33,495 bases of DNA from Nocardiopsis xinjiangensis YIM 90004 (GCF_000341145.1 NZ_ANBE01000060.1:1-33495); one strand, 5' to 3'. Shown: positions 1 through 7,988, numbered from the stretch's first letter. Program-made: numbers and translations. Notes: generated by a model from the letters alone, not told the origin.

Positions 1-26
1 TGTGGGAGCGGCTCCTCCCTTTTTTT
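1..26 (+). terminator. Rho-independent terminator of an upstream gene
   Basis: A 5-bp stem (bases 4-8 with 15-19, GGGAG/CTCCC) around a 6-base loop is followed at once by seven T residues (20-26). This is the classic intrinsic terminator layout, and T tracts are rare in this GC-rich window. The stem may extend left of the window. It presumably ends a gene that lies outside. Confidence 0.6.
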
Positions 27-55
27 GCGCCCAGGCTTGTGAACATGTGAAAACT

Positions 56-71
56 GAACATGGGCGTGTTC
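56..71. promoter_or_regulatory. Inverted repeat upstream of the TPR gene
   Basis: GAACA (56-60) and TGTTC (67-71) form an inverted repeat with a 6-base centre in the leader of the TPR gene. The word GAACATG also occurs just upstream at 41-47. The 8-bp gap between GAAC and GTTC is too wide for the actinobacterial LexA box, which has 4 bp. A possible -10 (TAAACT, 132-137) lies further downstream without a clear -35. Otherwise nothing is recognised in 27-210. Confidence 0.25.
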
Positions 72-210
72 CTGTGGACAAACACACGGAGGTCGGCGCC
101 GACTGTGGCACCGCTGGTCGCGACGGTGCCGTAAACTGGAGGCCCAGGTACTATGACGCGCTGCTACTGGCCGAGGTGGCAGCGTTTTTGAATGTTGACG
201 GACGGGTTCG

Positions 211-1410
211 ATGACTGAGGACAGCCGATCGGGAGACCACGAGGGCTCCGGAGCCGACAAGCGCGGTGAGGGCCGCTCTGGTGGGCCCGACGGCCGGGGC
301 CGCGGAGAGCAACCCCGTTCCCGCTCCGGGTACCGGGGCTCCCGTGACGACAGAGGCGGCCGCCAGGGAGATTCGTCCCGGGGCCGGCGCGAGGACCGCG
401 GTGGCCGTCGCGACCGTGACGACCGTGGGGGTGGCCCCCGCGGTGACCGACGCGGAGGTTCTCGCGACGACCGCCGTGGCGGTGGCCGTGACGACCGTCG
501 TGGGGGAGGCCGCGGTCGGGACGACCGCCGGGGCGGGCATGACTTCCGCCGTGATGACCGGAGCCGGAGCGAGCGGGACCGCCGCCCCCGCGAGGATCGC
601 GATCCCGCGGACGCTGCGCCCTTGCTTCCGGACGAGGCCACTTTGGGGCAGTTGGACCCCGAGCTCAAGCGGGAACTGAATTCGCTGCCCAAGTCCCTCG
701 CCGATCTCGTCGGCAAGCACGTGGTCGCCGCAGGCCTCTTGCTCGAGGAGGCCCCCGAGCGGGCCTACAAGCACGCGTTCTTCGCCCGCCGCAAGGCTTC
801 CCGGGTGCCCGGTGTGCGTGAGGCCTCGGGTGTGGCCGCCTACACCGTCGGCAAGTGGCAGGAGGCCCTCGCCGACCTCAGGGCCGCCCGCCGCATGAGT
901 GGCCGGGACAGCTTCCTCGCCGTCATGGCCGACTGCGAGCGCGGACTCGGACGCCCCGAGCGCGCGCTGGAGGTCGCCGGCGACCCCGCGGCCAAGGATC
1001 TCGACCCCGCCGAACGCATCGAGTTGCGCATCGTCGCTTCCGGTGCTCGCCGTGACATGGGAGATCCCAAGGCCGCTCTTGCCGAACTCCGGATCCCGGA
1101 GCTCAAGGAGCGCAGGGCCCGTCCCTGGATCGCACGCCTCTTCTACGCCTATGCCGACGTTCTCGTGGAGCTCGGCAAGATGGACGACGCCCGCGAGTAC
1201 TTCGCACGTGCCTCCTCGGTCGACCGGGAGGGTGTCACCGACGCCGACGAGCGCCTCGCCGAGATCGAGGGCGTCGAGCTCGTGGACGTCGACGTCGAGG
1301 ACGGCATCATGTGGAGTGACGCCGAGGACCCCGCCTCCGAAGAGGACGAGGCCCCGGTCGGCGCCGAACCGGAGCGTCCGTCCGAGGACGAGGGCCGGGA
1401 GCGCAACTGA
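211..1410 (+). CDS. TPR-like protein with RG-rich disordered N-terminus (Rv1691-like)
   Basis: This 399-residue protein has two parts. Residues 1 to about 130 are low-complexity Arg/Gly/Asp, with repeated RDDRRGG units that suggest a disordered RNA- or protein-binding tail. Residues about 135-365 are helical and TPR-like, with successive Ala-rich helix pairs (for example around KWQEALADLRAARR and YADVLVELGKMDDAREYF). The C-terminus is acidic. The product class fits the TPR protein that precedes the HAD phosphatase, tlyA, nadK and recN in many actinobacteria (Rv1691 in M. tuberculosis); that parallel comes from gene order and general resemblance, not an alignment. The true biochemical role is unknown. 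The ATG at 211 is the first in frame. A Nudix gene follows closely downstream. Confidence 0.85.
   Translation: MTEDSRSGDHEGSGADKRGEGRSGGPDGRGRGEQPRSRSGYRGSRDDRGGRQGDSSRGRREDRGGRRDRDDRGGGPRGDRRGGSRDDRRGGGRDDRRGGGRGRDDRRGGHDFRRDDRSRSERDRRPREDRDPADAAPLLPDEATLGQLDPELKRELNSLPKSLADLVGKHVVAAGLLLEEAPERAYKHAFFARRKASRVPGVREASGVAAYTVGKWQEALADLRAARRMSGRDSFLAVMADCERGLGRPERALEVAGDPAAKDLDPAERIELRIVASGARRDMGDPKAALAELRIPELKERRARPWIARLFYAYADVLVELGKMDDAREYFARASSVDREGVTDADERLAEIEGVELVDVDVEDGIMWSDAEDPASEEDEAPVGAEPERPSEDEGRERN
343..537 (+). repeat. Degenerate coding repeat (RDDRRGG units)
   Basis: Residues 45-109 of the TPR protein repeat an arginine-aspartate-arginine-glycine unit about five times (RDDRGG, RDRDDRGGG, RDDRRGG three times). 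At DNA level this is a degenerate tandem array of CGTGACGACCG-like words. The alternative + frame through it reads Ala/Val/Thr-rich and is a shadow. Unit number could vary between strains by slippage. Confidence 0.7.
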
Positions 1411-1460
1411 GTGCTGCACCCGACCCACCGCCGGACGGTGCGCCGCTCGGCGGTGCGGTC

Positions 1461-1889
1461 GTGTTCCTGGGCTCCCTGCCCGAGTACCACGACTCCGTCG
1501 TCTGCCTGACCTACCGGGGTGAGAGGCCCCTCCTGGTCCGGCACCGGCGCCGTGGCTGGGAGTTCCCCGGTGGGCACGGCGAAGCCGGGGAGAGCCCGTG
1601 GCAGACCGCCCGGCGCGAGGCGCTGGAAGAGGCAGGGGCGCGCCTGTCCGAGCAGAGCCTCGTCGGTTACTACGTGCTCTCCGGCGGCCACGTCACCATC
1701 GTCACGCACGCCCAGGTCGAGGCGTTGGCGCCACTCACCGGTGAGTTCGAGACCGTGGAGGCGCGCGTCTTCGACCGGTTGCCCGGTGATGACGAACTCT
1801 CCTGGGCGGACGGCCTCTACGCACACCTCATCCGGGCCGCAGGTCTGCCCGGGGCGCCCGATCAGGCCCCGGGCCCCCGCCCTCCCTGA
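1461..1889 (+). CDS. Nudix hydrolase
   Basis: This 142-residue protein has a complete Nudix box at residues about 38-60: G-x5-E-x7-RE-x-x-EE-x-G-A, with metal-binding glutamates in REALEEAG. Such enzymes hydrolyse nucleoside diphosphates linked to another moiety; the short single-domain form resembles 8-oxo-dGTP or ADP-ribose pyrophosphatases. The substrate cannot be told from sequence. The GTG at 1461 has no clear Shine-Dalgarno sequence and lies 50 bp after the TPR stop. The reading frame is open upstream, so a non-standard earlier start is possible. The last 28 bp overlap the 3' end of the convergent GNAT gene. It probably shares the upstream TPR transcript. Confidence 0.85.
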   Translation: MFLGSLPEYHDSVVCLTYRGERPLLVRHRRRGWEFPGGHGEAGESPWQTARREALEEAGARLSEQSLVGYYVLSGGHVTIVTHAQVEALAPLTGEFETVEARVFDRLPGDDELSWADGLYAHLIRAAGLPGAPDQAPGPRPP

Positions 1890-2839
1890 TCGTCGGGACG
1901 GGCGAGCACACGATCCGTCCCCGCGACCCGGTACCCCAACCAGGTGTTGATCGCCAGCATGGGGGCGTTGTCGGCATGGTTGTCGGTGTAGGCGAACCGG
2001 ATCCCGCGTTCGCGGGCCCTGTGCAGCGCGGTCGCCTTGGCGAGGCCGGCCAGACCGCGGCCGCGCCGGGCGGCCAGGATGCCGGTCATCATCGATTCCA
2101 TCCGTGTTCCGCGGTCGCTCGCGTAGGCGGTGAACCCCACGACCCGGCCCTCCACCAGGACCGCGAGACTCACGTCCAGATCCGTGAGCGGGTGTGGCCA
2201 CACAGTGTGCAGCCACTCCTCGTAGGCCATGAACTCCTCGCCCTGGCGCTCACCCGGTTCGTCCATGGTCGCTTCGCGGTCGACCTCGTAGAGGGGGCGC
2301 GGATCCTCGGTGAACTCGGTGAAGGGGCGCAGTTCCACGCCGTCGGGCACCGGCGGCGGTTCGGGCAGGTCGTTCAGGTCCAGCCCCAGGACCCGGTGCT
2401 CCTCCGATGTCTCGGTGTAGCCGCGCCCGCGCAGCAATGCGGCCAGGCGCTCACCCCCGACCTGGACACCTTCGCCGCAGACCGCCGCCCGCACCAGGGT
2501 GGCGCCGTCCGCACGGGCCGCGCGCTCGGCCTCGGCCAGGAGGGCCGTGCGGATCTCGTCGGTCCCCGCCGACGCCTCCCGCACACTCAGCAGCATGACG
2601 TAACCCTTGAGGTGACCGCTCTCGTCGGGGGAGCGGAGCACTTGGGCCCGCACGAAACCGGCCGGGACGCCGTTCTCGTCCACAGCGAGGATCCTCCGGT
2701 CCGCGAATCCGGGGTGGGGATGGTCCTCCCGCCAACGCAGGGCGTCCTCGGTGAGCACCATGCACGGGAACGACGCGGTCAGCAGGGGGAGGACACCGGG
2801 GATGTCGGCACGGTCCATGTTCCGGAGGGTGAAAGCCAT
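1862..2839 (-). CDS. Tandem GNAT N-acetyltransferase
   Basis: The 325-residue length and layout fit two GNAT folds in tandem, N-terminal about 1-155 and C-terminal about 170-320. The C-terminal half carries the acetyl-CoA loop (RRGRGLA, in GILAARRGRGLAGLAKA) followed by the typical TDNHADNAPMLAINTWLGYR strand-helix. The N-terminal half looks more degenerate, as in other double-GNAT proteins where only one half binds acetyl-CoA. The substrate is unknown. The ATG at 2839 is preceded on its strand by TAGGCT (2846-2851) only 6 bases away, which suggests a leaderless transcript from a housekeeping-type -10. It converges on, and overlaps, the Nudix gene. Confidence 0.85.
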   Translation of the reverse strand: MAFTLRNMDRADIPGVLPLLTASFPCMVLTEDALRWREDHPHPGFADRRILAVDENGVPAGFVRAQVLRSPDESGHLKGYVMLLSVREASAGTDEIRTALLAEAERAARADGATLVRAAVCGEGVQVGGERLAALLRGRGYTETSEEHRVLGLDLNDLPEPPPVPDGVELRPFTEFTEDPRPLYEVDREATMDEPGERQGEEFMAYEEWLHTVWPHPLTDLDVSLAVLVEGRVVGFTAYASDRGTRMESMMTGILAARRGRGLAGLAKATALHRARERGIRFAYTDNHADNAPMLAINTWLGYRVAGTDRVLARPDDQGGRGPGA

Positions 2840-2917
2840 GCGCGGAGCCTAGACCGGGGACAGAGGCGGCCGCACGCCGTTTTCGCGCGGCCCTGCCCCG
2901 TACTCGTGGACCGCGGT

Positions 2918-3931
2918 TCAGGATTCACGTTCCTCGCGGGCGCGTTCGGCCTCGGTCTGTTCCTGCTCCAGACGGTCCAGCCAGTGCATGATCCCGCCCA
3001 CGTTGGCCTCCGGTCCGGCGAGGATGTCCAGTACCGCCGCGGCCTCCTCGGAGGCGTCCGGCGGAAGGGGCTTGTAGCGGGAGACCACCTTCTCCTTGAC
3101 CATCGCGACCGCGTGGTCCAGGTCGTCGTCGGCCGCGTACGACTCCCGGACCGTTTCCACCCACAGGCGCAGTTCCGTCTCGGCGCTGTCGATCGTCTCG
3201 GGGACCGCATCCACCGCCCCGAAGTGGGAGAACATCAGGCGCTGCGGCTGGATGTCGCCGAACAGGCGCAGCGTCCGCAGGCACGAGTCCAGGTCGAAGT
3301 CCGGCGGGGGCGTGGCGGGGCGCACGTCGCCGGTGAGCGGGTTGTACACACCCAGGGCATCACCCACGTACAGGTCGCCGGTCAGGGTGTCGACCAGGCC
3401 CATGTGGTGCTTGGCGTGGCCCGGGGCGTAGTGCGAGACGAGTTTGCGGCCCGCGCCCAGGTCGATCTCCCCGGTCTCGGCGACCGCGCGGATGCGCTGC
3501 GCCTCGGTGGGGCGCATCTGGCCGAACAGGGTCTCCAAGCGGTCGCCCCAGACCAGTTTCGCGCTGGCCATGAGCCGGGTCGGGTCGGCCAGGTGGCGGG
3601 CTCCGCGCTCGTGGACCACGATCTCCGCGTTGGGGAAGTGTGCCGCCATGTCGCCGGTGCCGCCGGCATGGTCCAGGTGGATGTGGGTGACCACGATCGT
3701 GGCCAGGTCCTCGGGGGCCAACCCCAGGCGCACGACCGCGTCCCGCAGGACCCGTGCGGAGCCGGCGGTGCCCACCTCGACGATGCACGGCCGCTCGGAC
3801 CGGATGAGGTAGCTCGACACCACGCCCGGATAGCCGGCGAGCATCGTGTCGATGGCATAGATCTCGTTGCCGAGCGGGACGATCCCCTCGGGCAGTCCGC
3901 TCACGTCCACGTCGTCGTGCACGGTAAGCAC
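2918..3931 (-). CDS. Metallo-beta-lactamase-fold hydrolase
   Basis: This 337-residue protein has the zinc-binding signature THIHLDHAGG (H83, H85, D87, H88). Further ligand candidates lie downstream in SHYAPGHAKHHMG and in GDLYVGDALG. It belongs to the glyoxalase II / RNase Z-like branch of MBL-fold hydrolases and is not recognisably a beta-lactamase. A helical C-terminal extension (about 245-337) follows the catalytic domain, as in several actinobacterial members. The substrate is unknown. The GTG at 3931 is the start; TAGAAC (3936-3941 on the minus strand) lies 4 bases upstream and could be a -10 for a near-leaderless message. The GNAT gene follows 78 bp downstream on the same strand. Confidence 0.85.
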   Translation of the reverse strand: MLTVHDDVDVSGLPEGIVPLGNEIYAIDTMLAGYPGVVSSYLIRSERPCIVEVGTAGSARVLRDAVVRLGLAPEDLATIVVTHIHLDHAGGTGDMAAHFPNAEIVVHERGARHLADPTRLMASAKLVWGDRLETLFGQMRPTEAQRIRAVAETGEIDLGAGRKLVSHYAPGHAKHHMGLVDTLTGDLYVGDALGVYNPLTGDVRPATPPPDFDLDSCLRTLRLFGDIQPQRLMFSHFGAVDAVPETIDSAETELRLWVETVRESYAADDDLDHAVAMVKEKVVSRYKPLPPDASEEAAAVLDILAGPEANVGGIMHWLDRLEQEQTEAERAREERES

Positions 3932-3933
3932 CC

Positions 3934-3972
3934 CTGTTCTACGGCGTCTTCGGGAACTCGACTCTAGAACAG
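3934..3972. promoter_or_regulatory. Inverted repeat at the 5' edge of the MBL-fold gene
   Basis: CTGTTCTA (3934-3941) and TAGAACAG (3965-3972) are perfect 8-bp inverted arms separated by 23 bp. They lie directly upstream of the minus-strand GTG start, in the divergent region facing the SSB-like gene. The left arm contains a possible -10 for the minus strand, so the pair could be an operator. No regulator is identified. Confidence 0.35.
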
Positions 3973-4158
3973 TGCGCTCCCGAACCGCTGATCCGGGTCA
4001 CGTCCGTGGTTCCTTGTCCACAGATCCGGAACCGGGCCTTTTCTTCCCGCCCCTCTGCGGTGAACCTGGAATCGGCGCACCCGCCTCCCGTCCCGGACCG
4101 AGGTCCGGCCCCAGCCAGCGGTGCACCGTCCCCGTCGCGCACCCTCCAGGGAGATCCC

Positions 4159-4728
4159 ATGCCCTACCGTTTCGCGCCCGGCCCCTTCTTCGGCCCCGCG
4201 TCCCTCCTGCACCCCGCATCGCCGCCCCTGCACGCTGCCCGCTCAAGGCCGGTGGGAACCGTGCGCTCCGTCACCCGTGAGGCCACACGTGTCCTCGCGG
4301 AACAGGAACGGGTACCGGCCCCTGACCCCGGCCGGGACCAGCCCGGGGCGGACCGTGCGCGGGTGGACCACGACGGCACGGCGAGTGAGGAGGAACACCA
4401 CAACGAGGTCGTGGTCGCGGGCCGGGTCACCGCTGAGCCCCGGTTCCGGAAACTGCCCAGCGGTGATCACCTGGCGACCTGGCGCATCTGTGTGGCCAGG
4501 CATCCCTCGACACGGTTCCGGGGGCGCCGGGTCGACTCCATCACCTGTGTGAGCTTCGACGAGGGCCTGCACGAGCATCTGCGGGGTTGGCGTCTCGGCG
4601 ACGTCGTGGATGTCCGGGGCGCGCTACGCCGCCGCACGTGGCGAGGGACGGCCGGGCCTCGGAGCGTGTGCGAGGTCGAGGCGACGTCGGTGCGTTTCGT
4701 GCGTGCCCGCAGGAAGGGGGGCCGCTGA
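4159..4728 (+). CDS. Orphan single-stranded DNA-binding (OB-fold) protein
   Basis: Residues about 80-185 of this 189-residue protein look like a bacterial SSB OB-fold: NEVVVAGRVTAEPRFRKL, then TWRICVAR, a basic RRVDSITCVSF segment, and GDVVDVRGALRRRTW. It lacks the acidic DDDIPF-type tail of housekeeping SSB and ends in basic residues (RARRKGGR), so partner recruitment is probably lost. An N-terminal extension of about 75 residues is Pro/Ala/Arg-rich. The ATG at 4159 follows an AGGGAG ribosome-binding site by 5 bases; longer upstream openings lack one. It stands alone between divergent and convergent neighbours, not beside rpsF/rpsR. It is probably a paralogue; the role is not known. Confidence 0.8.
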   Translation: MPYRFAPGPFFGPASLLHPASPPLHAARSRPVGTVRSVTREATRVLAEQERVPAPDPGRDQPGADRARVDHDGTASEEEHHNEVVVAGRVTAEPRFRKLPSGDHLATWRICVARHPSTRFRGRRVDSITCVSFDEGLHEHLRGWRLGDVVDVRGALRRRTWRGTAGPRSVCEVEATSVRFVRARRKGGR

Positions 4729-4780
4729 CATGCTCACGTGGGTGAAGACGCCGGCGTGGCTGTTCCGGCGGCTCCGGATC

Positions 4781-5797
4781 TCACCGACCGAGCCGACCGA
4801 GCCGACCGAGTGCCTCACGCGCACTCGTGCCGACGGGGTCGACCCCCGGGGTCTCCCACACCACCGTGCACAGTGCACGCAGACCGTCCAGAGGCTCACC
4901 GGAGCCGGAGAGTTCCACGCCGGAACCGTCGGTTGCGACGGTCCACCCCTGGCAGCGGGCCGTCGTCCCGTCGCGCTCCACCGCTGGGTGGACCTCGTTC
5001 ATACCGGACACGTCCAGGGCCAGGTAGTGCGGTCGCTGGTGTTCGGGTGCGGCCAGTACGTCGGCCGGGGTGGCCACCCCGGACAGGACGAGCATGCCGG
5101 CGGCCCCGTGGGTGAGGGCGCCCTCGATGTCGGTATCGAGCCGGTCCCCGACGATCAGCGGGTCGTGGGCACCCGTGCGCAGCATCCCCTCCTGGTGCAG
5201 TGGCCGCTTCGGCTTTCCGGCCACGACCGGGTCCACCCCGGTCGCGTGCTGGATCACCTGCACGAAGGCGCCGTTGGCGGGGGCGATGCCCCACTCGCTC
5301 GGGGTCGTGGCGTCGGCGTTGGCGGCGACGTAGAACGCGCCGCGGGCCACGGCGAGCACACCCTGGTCGAGCAGGTCGCGGGCCATCGAACGCGAGTAGC
5401 CCTGCACGACCGCGACGACCGTCCCGGAATCAACGGTGACCGGGCGCATCCCGGACCGGTGCACCGCCTGGCGCAGCCCGGTGTCCCCGATGACGAGGAC
5501 CTCCGAGCCCTGCGGGTACCGCTCGGCGATGAGCCGGGCGGCCGCCTCGGCGGAGGTGACCACGTCCTGCGGCGCTGCCGCGATCCCCAGGTTCTGGAGG
5601 TGATCGGCGATGCGCCCCGGGGTGCGCCCGGCGTTGTTGGTCACGAACGCCACCCGGGTGCCGGCCGCGCGGGCCTTGCTGATGGCCTCGGGTGCCGTCC
5701 GCACCGCGTGGGGTCCGACGTAGACCACCCCGTCCAGGTCCAGGAGCACCGCGTCGTGGAGCTCGTTCAGGGGGCGTTCGGAGGCACGCAGCGTCAT
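4781..5797 (-). CDS. HAD-superfamily phosphatase, NagD-like (Rv1692-like)
   Basis: This is a roughly 338-residue HAD phosphatase of the class IIA (NagD/PGP) type. Motif I is LLDLDGVVYVG (D20, D22), motif II is FVTNNAG, motif III is the lysine in VAGKPKR (K195), and motif IV is IVGDRLDTDIEGA. Between motifs II and III is a C2-type cap. The M. tuberculosis neighbour Rv1692 is a glycerol-3-phosphate phosphatase of this family, so phosphoglycerol turnover is a reasonable guess. The start is uncertain: ATG 5797 gives the usual short N-terminus, while ATG 5815 and longer openings are possible and none has a clear ribosome-binding site. It is the last gene of a minus-strand run and ends in an odd LGR repeat. 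Confidence 0.88.
   Translation of the reverse strand: MTLRASERPLNELHDAVLLDLDGVVYVGPHAVRTAPEAISKARAAGTRVAFVTNNAGRTPGRIADHLQNLGIAAAPQDVVTSAEAAARLIAERYPQGSEVLVIGDTGLRQAVHRSGMRPVTVDSGTVVAVVQGYSRSMARDLLDQGVLAVARGAFYVAANADATTPSEWGIAPANGAFVQVIQHATGVDPVVAGKPKRPLHQEGMLRTGAHDPLIVGDRLDTDIEGALTHGAAGMLVLSGVATPADVLAAPEHQRPHYLALDVSGMNEVHPAVERDGTTARCQGWTVATDGSGVELSGSGEPLDGLRALCTVVWETPGVDPVGTSAREALGRLGRLGR
4786..4812. repeat. 9-bp tandem repeat at the HAD gene 3' end
   Basis: Three adjacent copies of GACCGAGCC (the last ends in TG) lie at 4786-4812 and encode the C-terminal LGR-LGR-LGR of the HAD phosphatase. The repeat is in frame, so copy changes would only lengthen or shorten the tail. The cause may be replication slippage. 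Confidence 0.75.
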
Positions 5798-5941
5798 GAG
5801 GGCGGACCCGTTCATCGTGGTGGTGGCAGGCGACGTTCCCCAGGTTATGGGCAGGGCCCGGAACGCAAGGCCCGAGGGTGGTCCCCGACGGCGTGGGCTG
5901 TCTCGCACACCGTTGTGCGCGGGTGGTCGGTACGGGAGCGT

Positions 5942-6736
5942 TCACGAGGACGTGCGGTGGCGCCGCATCCACGCGGCGGCGAAGTCCACGGCCTCGGCCA
6001 TGGGGAACAGCCGGGCGGTGGCGGCACCGACCGTTCCCACGGTGACGGGCCCCTGCGCCTCGAAGTCCGCCCCGATATGTGGGAAGTCCTCCTCGTCCAG
6101 GGCCACGTCGGTGAACTCGGCCCACACCCGCTCGCCGGAGGAGCTGCGCACCGGCGCACCGCAGTTCGTCCGCGGGGCGAGGGGGAGCCTGTACTCGGCG
6201 AGATGGAAGGCCGTGCATGTGGCGTAGTCGGTGCCGAGGAAGAGCACCTGCGCCCCCGACCGGGCCATGCGGCCCAGTGGGGAAGCCGGACCCAGGGAGT
6301 CCTGCAGGGGATGGGGCTCCATCAACTCGCGTGCCCGCGGCCCGAGGGCGGCGAAGGAGGTCTGGGGGTGGGCGCTGCGCACCGCGCCCGGCCAGGTCCG
6401 CAGCAATTCGGCCACCCGCCCCACCCCGGCCGTGGGGGTCACGGCCGGATCGTAGGCGGGCATCTGGGTCCGGATCGTCTTCCACCAGGCCTCGGGGACC
6501 GGCGGGTTCTGCCACTCGGCCGGGTCGGAGCACTCGCCGGACTGGGTGGGCACGACCACGGTCCCGGAAGGGCCGACGGCGTCGGTGAGGGCCTGCCCCA
6601 GGGCAGGGACCCCGCCGCACACCCATCCCAGCGAACTCAGGGAGCTGTGGACGAGCACAGTGTCCCCGGGCGAGAGCCCCAGGGCGGTCAGGTCATCGGT
6701 CAGGGAGGCGTGTGTGCAGAGGGTTCGGTCGACCAT
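5942..6736 (-). CDS. AAC(3)-family N-acetyltransferase
   Basis: This 264-residue protein matches the aminoglycoside 3-N-acetyltransferase (Antibiotic_NAT) family in layout. It has an N-terminal LVHSSLSSLGWVCGG loop that contacts CoA, a TVVVPTQ strand, a SAHPQTSFAALG block, HPLQDSLGPASPLGRM, VLFLGTDYATCTAFHLAEY and a C-terminal helix. These enzymes use acetyl-CoA to acetylate the 3-amino group of 2-deoxystreptamine aminoglycosides, but many chromosomal members have unknown acceptors, so resistance is only a possibility. Its ATG at 6736 lies inside the 3' end of the DUF1015 gene (37-bp overlap), which implies translational coupling. There are no mobile-element marks around it. Confidence 0.88.
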   Translation of the reverse strand: MVDRTLCTHASLTDDLTALGLSPGDTVLVHSSLSSLGWVCGGVPALGQALTDAVGPSGTVVVPTQSGECSDPAEWQNPPVPEAWWKTIRTQMPAYDPAVTPTAGVGRVAELLRTWPGAVRSAHPQTSFAALGPRARELMEPHPLQDSLGPASPLGRMARSGAQVLFLGTDYATCTAFHLAEYRLPLAPRTNCGAPVRSSSGERVWAEFTDVALDEEDFPHIGADFEAQGPVTVGTVGAATARLFPMAEAVDFAAAWMRRHRTSS

Positions 6737-7977
6737 GGTTCCTCGGAGGGCCGGTCCAACAGCCGCATGACCAGGCCGGTGCGGGGTTTGGGGCCGAAGG
6801 ACGTGGATTTGCGGGGGGTGAGCTCGCCGCGATCGGCCACGGCGTAGACCTGGTCCACGGACAAGGGTGGCACGATCACCGCGGTCCCGTCGTCATCGTG
6901 GGCGGCAGCCACCGCCTCCCCGGGACTGTCGTGCACCATGCGGACCTGTTCCTCGGTCACGTCCCACAGCGGGAGCAGGATCTCGTGCAGGACGGAGGTG
7001 GGCAGGTTCCGCCACCGTGCGGACCGGTCGGGCCTGCGGGCGGCCAAGGACCGCTCGTCGAAACCGTGCACCAGGTGGGCGCTGCCGTCGGGGGCGGCCA
7101 CGACCACACCCGGTCCCTCGACTTCCGGGGTGAGGGTCGTGACCGGATCGACCCGGGCCACACTGCGGGCGCGCTCGAGCAGCGGGCCGGTCTCGGCGCC
7201 GGGCAGCACCCGGTGGATGGCGCCCAGGTGCGGCGGGTGGGTGTCGCTGTCCACGAGCATGACCAGCCCGCGGTGCCAGATCGGGTCCGGTTCCGAGTGG
7301 TGCAGCTTCCGGTAGGCGGCGTAGCGGTGGTGGCCGTCGGCGATCAGGGCCGAACGTCCGGCGAGGTCGGCGCGTACTTCCGTGATGGTGTCGGGGCGGG
7401 TCAGCGCCCACAGGCTGTGCTGGGACCCGTCGCCGGCGCGGGTGGTGAGCAGTGGTTCCCGGGACGGGCTCTCGGCTGCACGGGAGGCCGCGCCCCCGCC
7501 GCCGCGGTAGACGAGGAAGATCGGTTCGAGGTTGGCGTGGGTCGCCCTCATGAGACGGAACCGGTCCTGGACGGGGGTCTCGGCGACATCCTCGTGCGGG
7601 CGCACGGGGGAGTCCAGGTCCAGGGCTCCGATGAGGCCGCGTTGGCGTACTCCGCCGGGGGTGATCTGTTCGTAGACGTAGAGAGCGGGGTCGGGGTCCT
7701 GGGCGAGTACCCCGTCCCGCACCCATCGGCGCAGCAGCGCGGCGGCGGCCCGGTAGCGGGGGTTGCTCTCGCGGGTCAGCTCGAAGGGCAGGGTGACACG
7801 GGCGGCGTTGTGGGGGTCGGAGCGCTGCAGTTCCCGTGCCTCTCGCGCGTCCGGTATGTCGTAGGGCGGGGCGAGGAGAGGGGAGACGTCGAAACCGTCG
7901 TCGATGAAGCGGTCGACGTCGGGGTCGACGTAACGCAGGCCTCGGAACGGGGCCAGGTCGAGAGCGTGGCGAGGCAT
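6700..7977 (-). CDS. DUF1015 family protein
   Basis: This 425-residue protein has the hallmarks of DUF1015: an N-terminal LAPFRGLRY segment, VSPLLAPPYDIPD, and the conserved ALIADGHHRYAAYR block near the middle, which resembles a catalytic or metal site. The length is typical. The family has no settled function, though it is widespread and often conserved next to housekeeping genes. The ATG at 7977 is preceded on the minus strand by TACCGT about 6 bases away, compatible with a leaderless promoter. It may also be read from the SCP2-like gene, 31 bp upstream. Its 3' end overlaps the AAC(3) gene by 37 bp. Confidence 0.87.
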   Translation of the reverse strand: MPRHALDLAPFRGLRYVDPDVDRFIDDGFDVSPLLAPPYDIPDAREARELQRSDPHNAARVTLPFELTRESNPRYRAAAALLRRWVRDGVLAQDPDPALYVYEQITPGGVRQRGLIGALDLDSPVRPHEDVAETPVQDRFRLMRATHANLEPIFLVYRGGGGAASRAAESPSREPLLTTRAGDGSQHSLWALTRPDTITEVRADLAGRSALIADGHHRYAAYRKLHHSEPDPIWHRGLVMLVDSDTHPPHLGAIHRVLPGAETGPLLERARSVARVDPVTTLTPEVEGPGVVVAAPDGSAHLVHGFDERSLAARRPDRSARWRNLPTSVLHEILLPLWDVTEEQVRMVHDSPGEAVAAAHDDDGTAVIVPPLSVDQVYAVADRGELTPRKSTSFGPKPRTGLVMRLLDRPSEEPWSTEPSAHTPP

Positions 7978-7988
7978 CTCAGCACGGT

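Noticed and set aside
56-71. Possible LexA box in the TPR leader (GAACA...TGTTC)
   Set aside because: The spacing between GAAC and GTTC is 8 bp, not 4, and the outer TC/GA are missing.
1976-3967. 663-codon plus-strand open frame opposite the GNAT and MBL-fold genes
   Set aside because: It is an antisense shadow; both opposing genes have intact motifs.
4610-6847. 745-codon plus-strand open frame opposite the HAD and AAC(3) genes
   Set aside because: The HAD and AAC(3) motifs on the other strand are complete, while this frame is Gly/Arg/His-rich filler.
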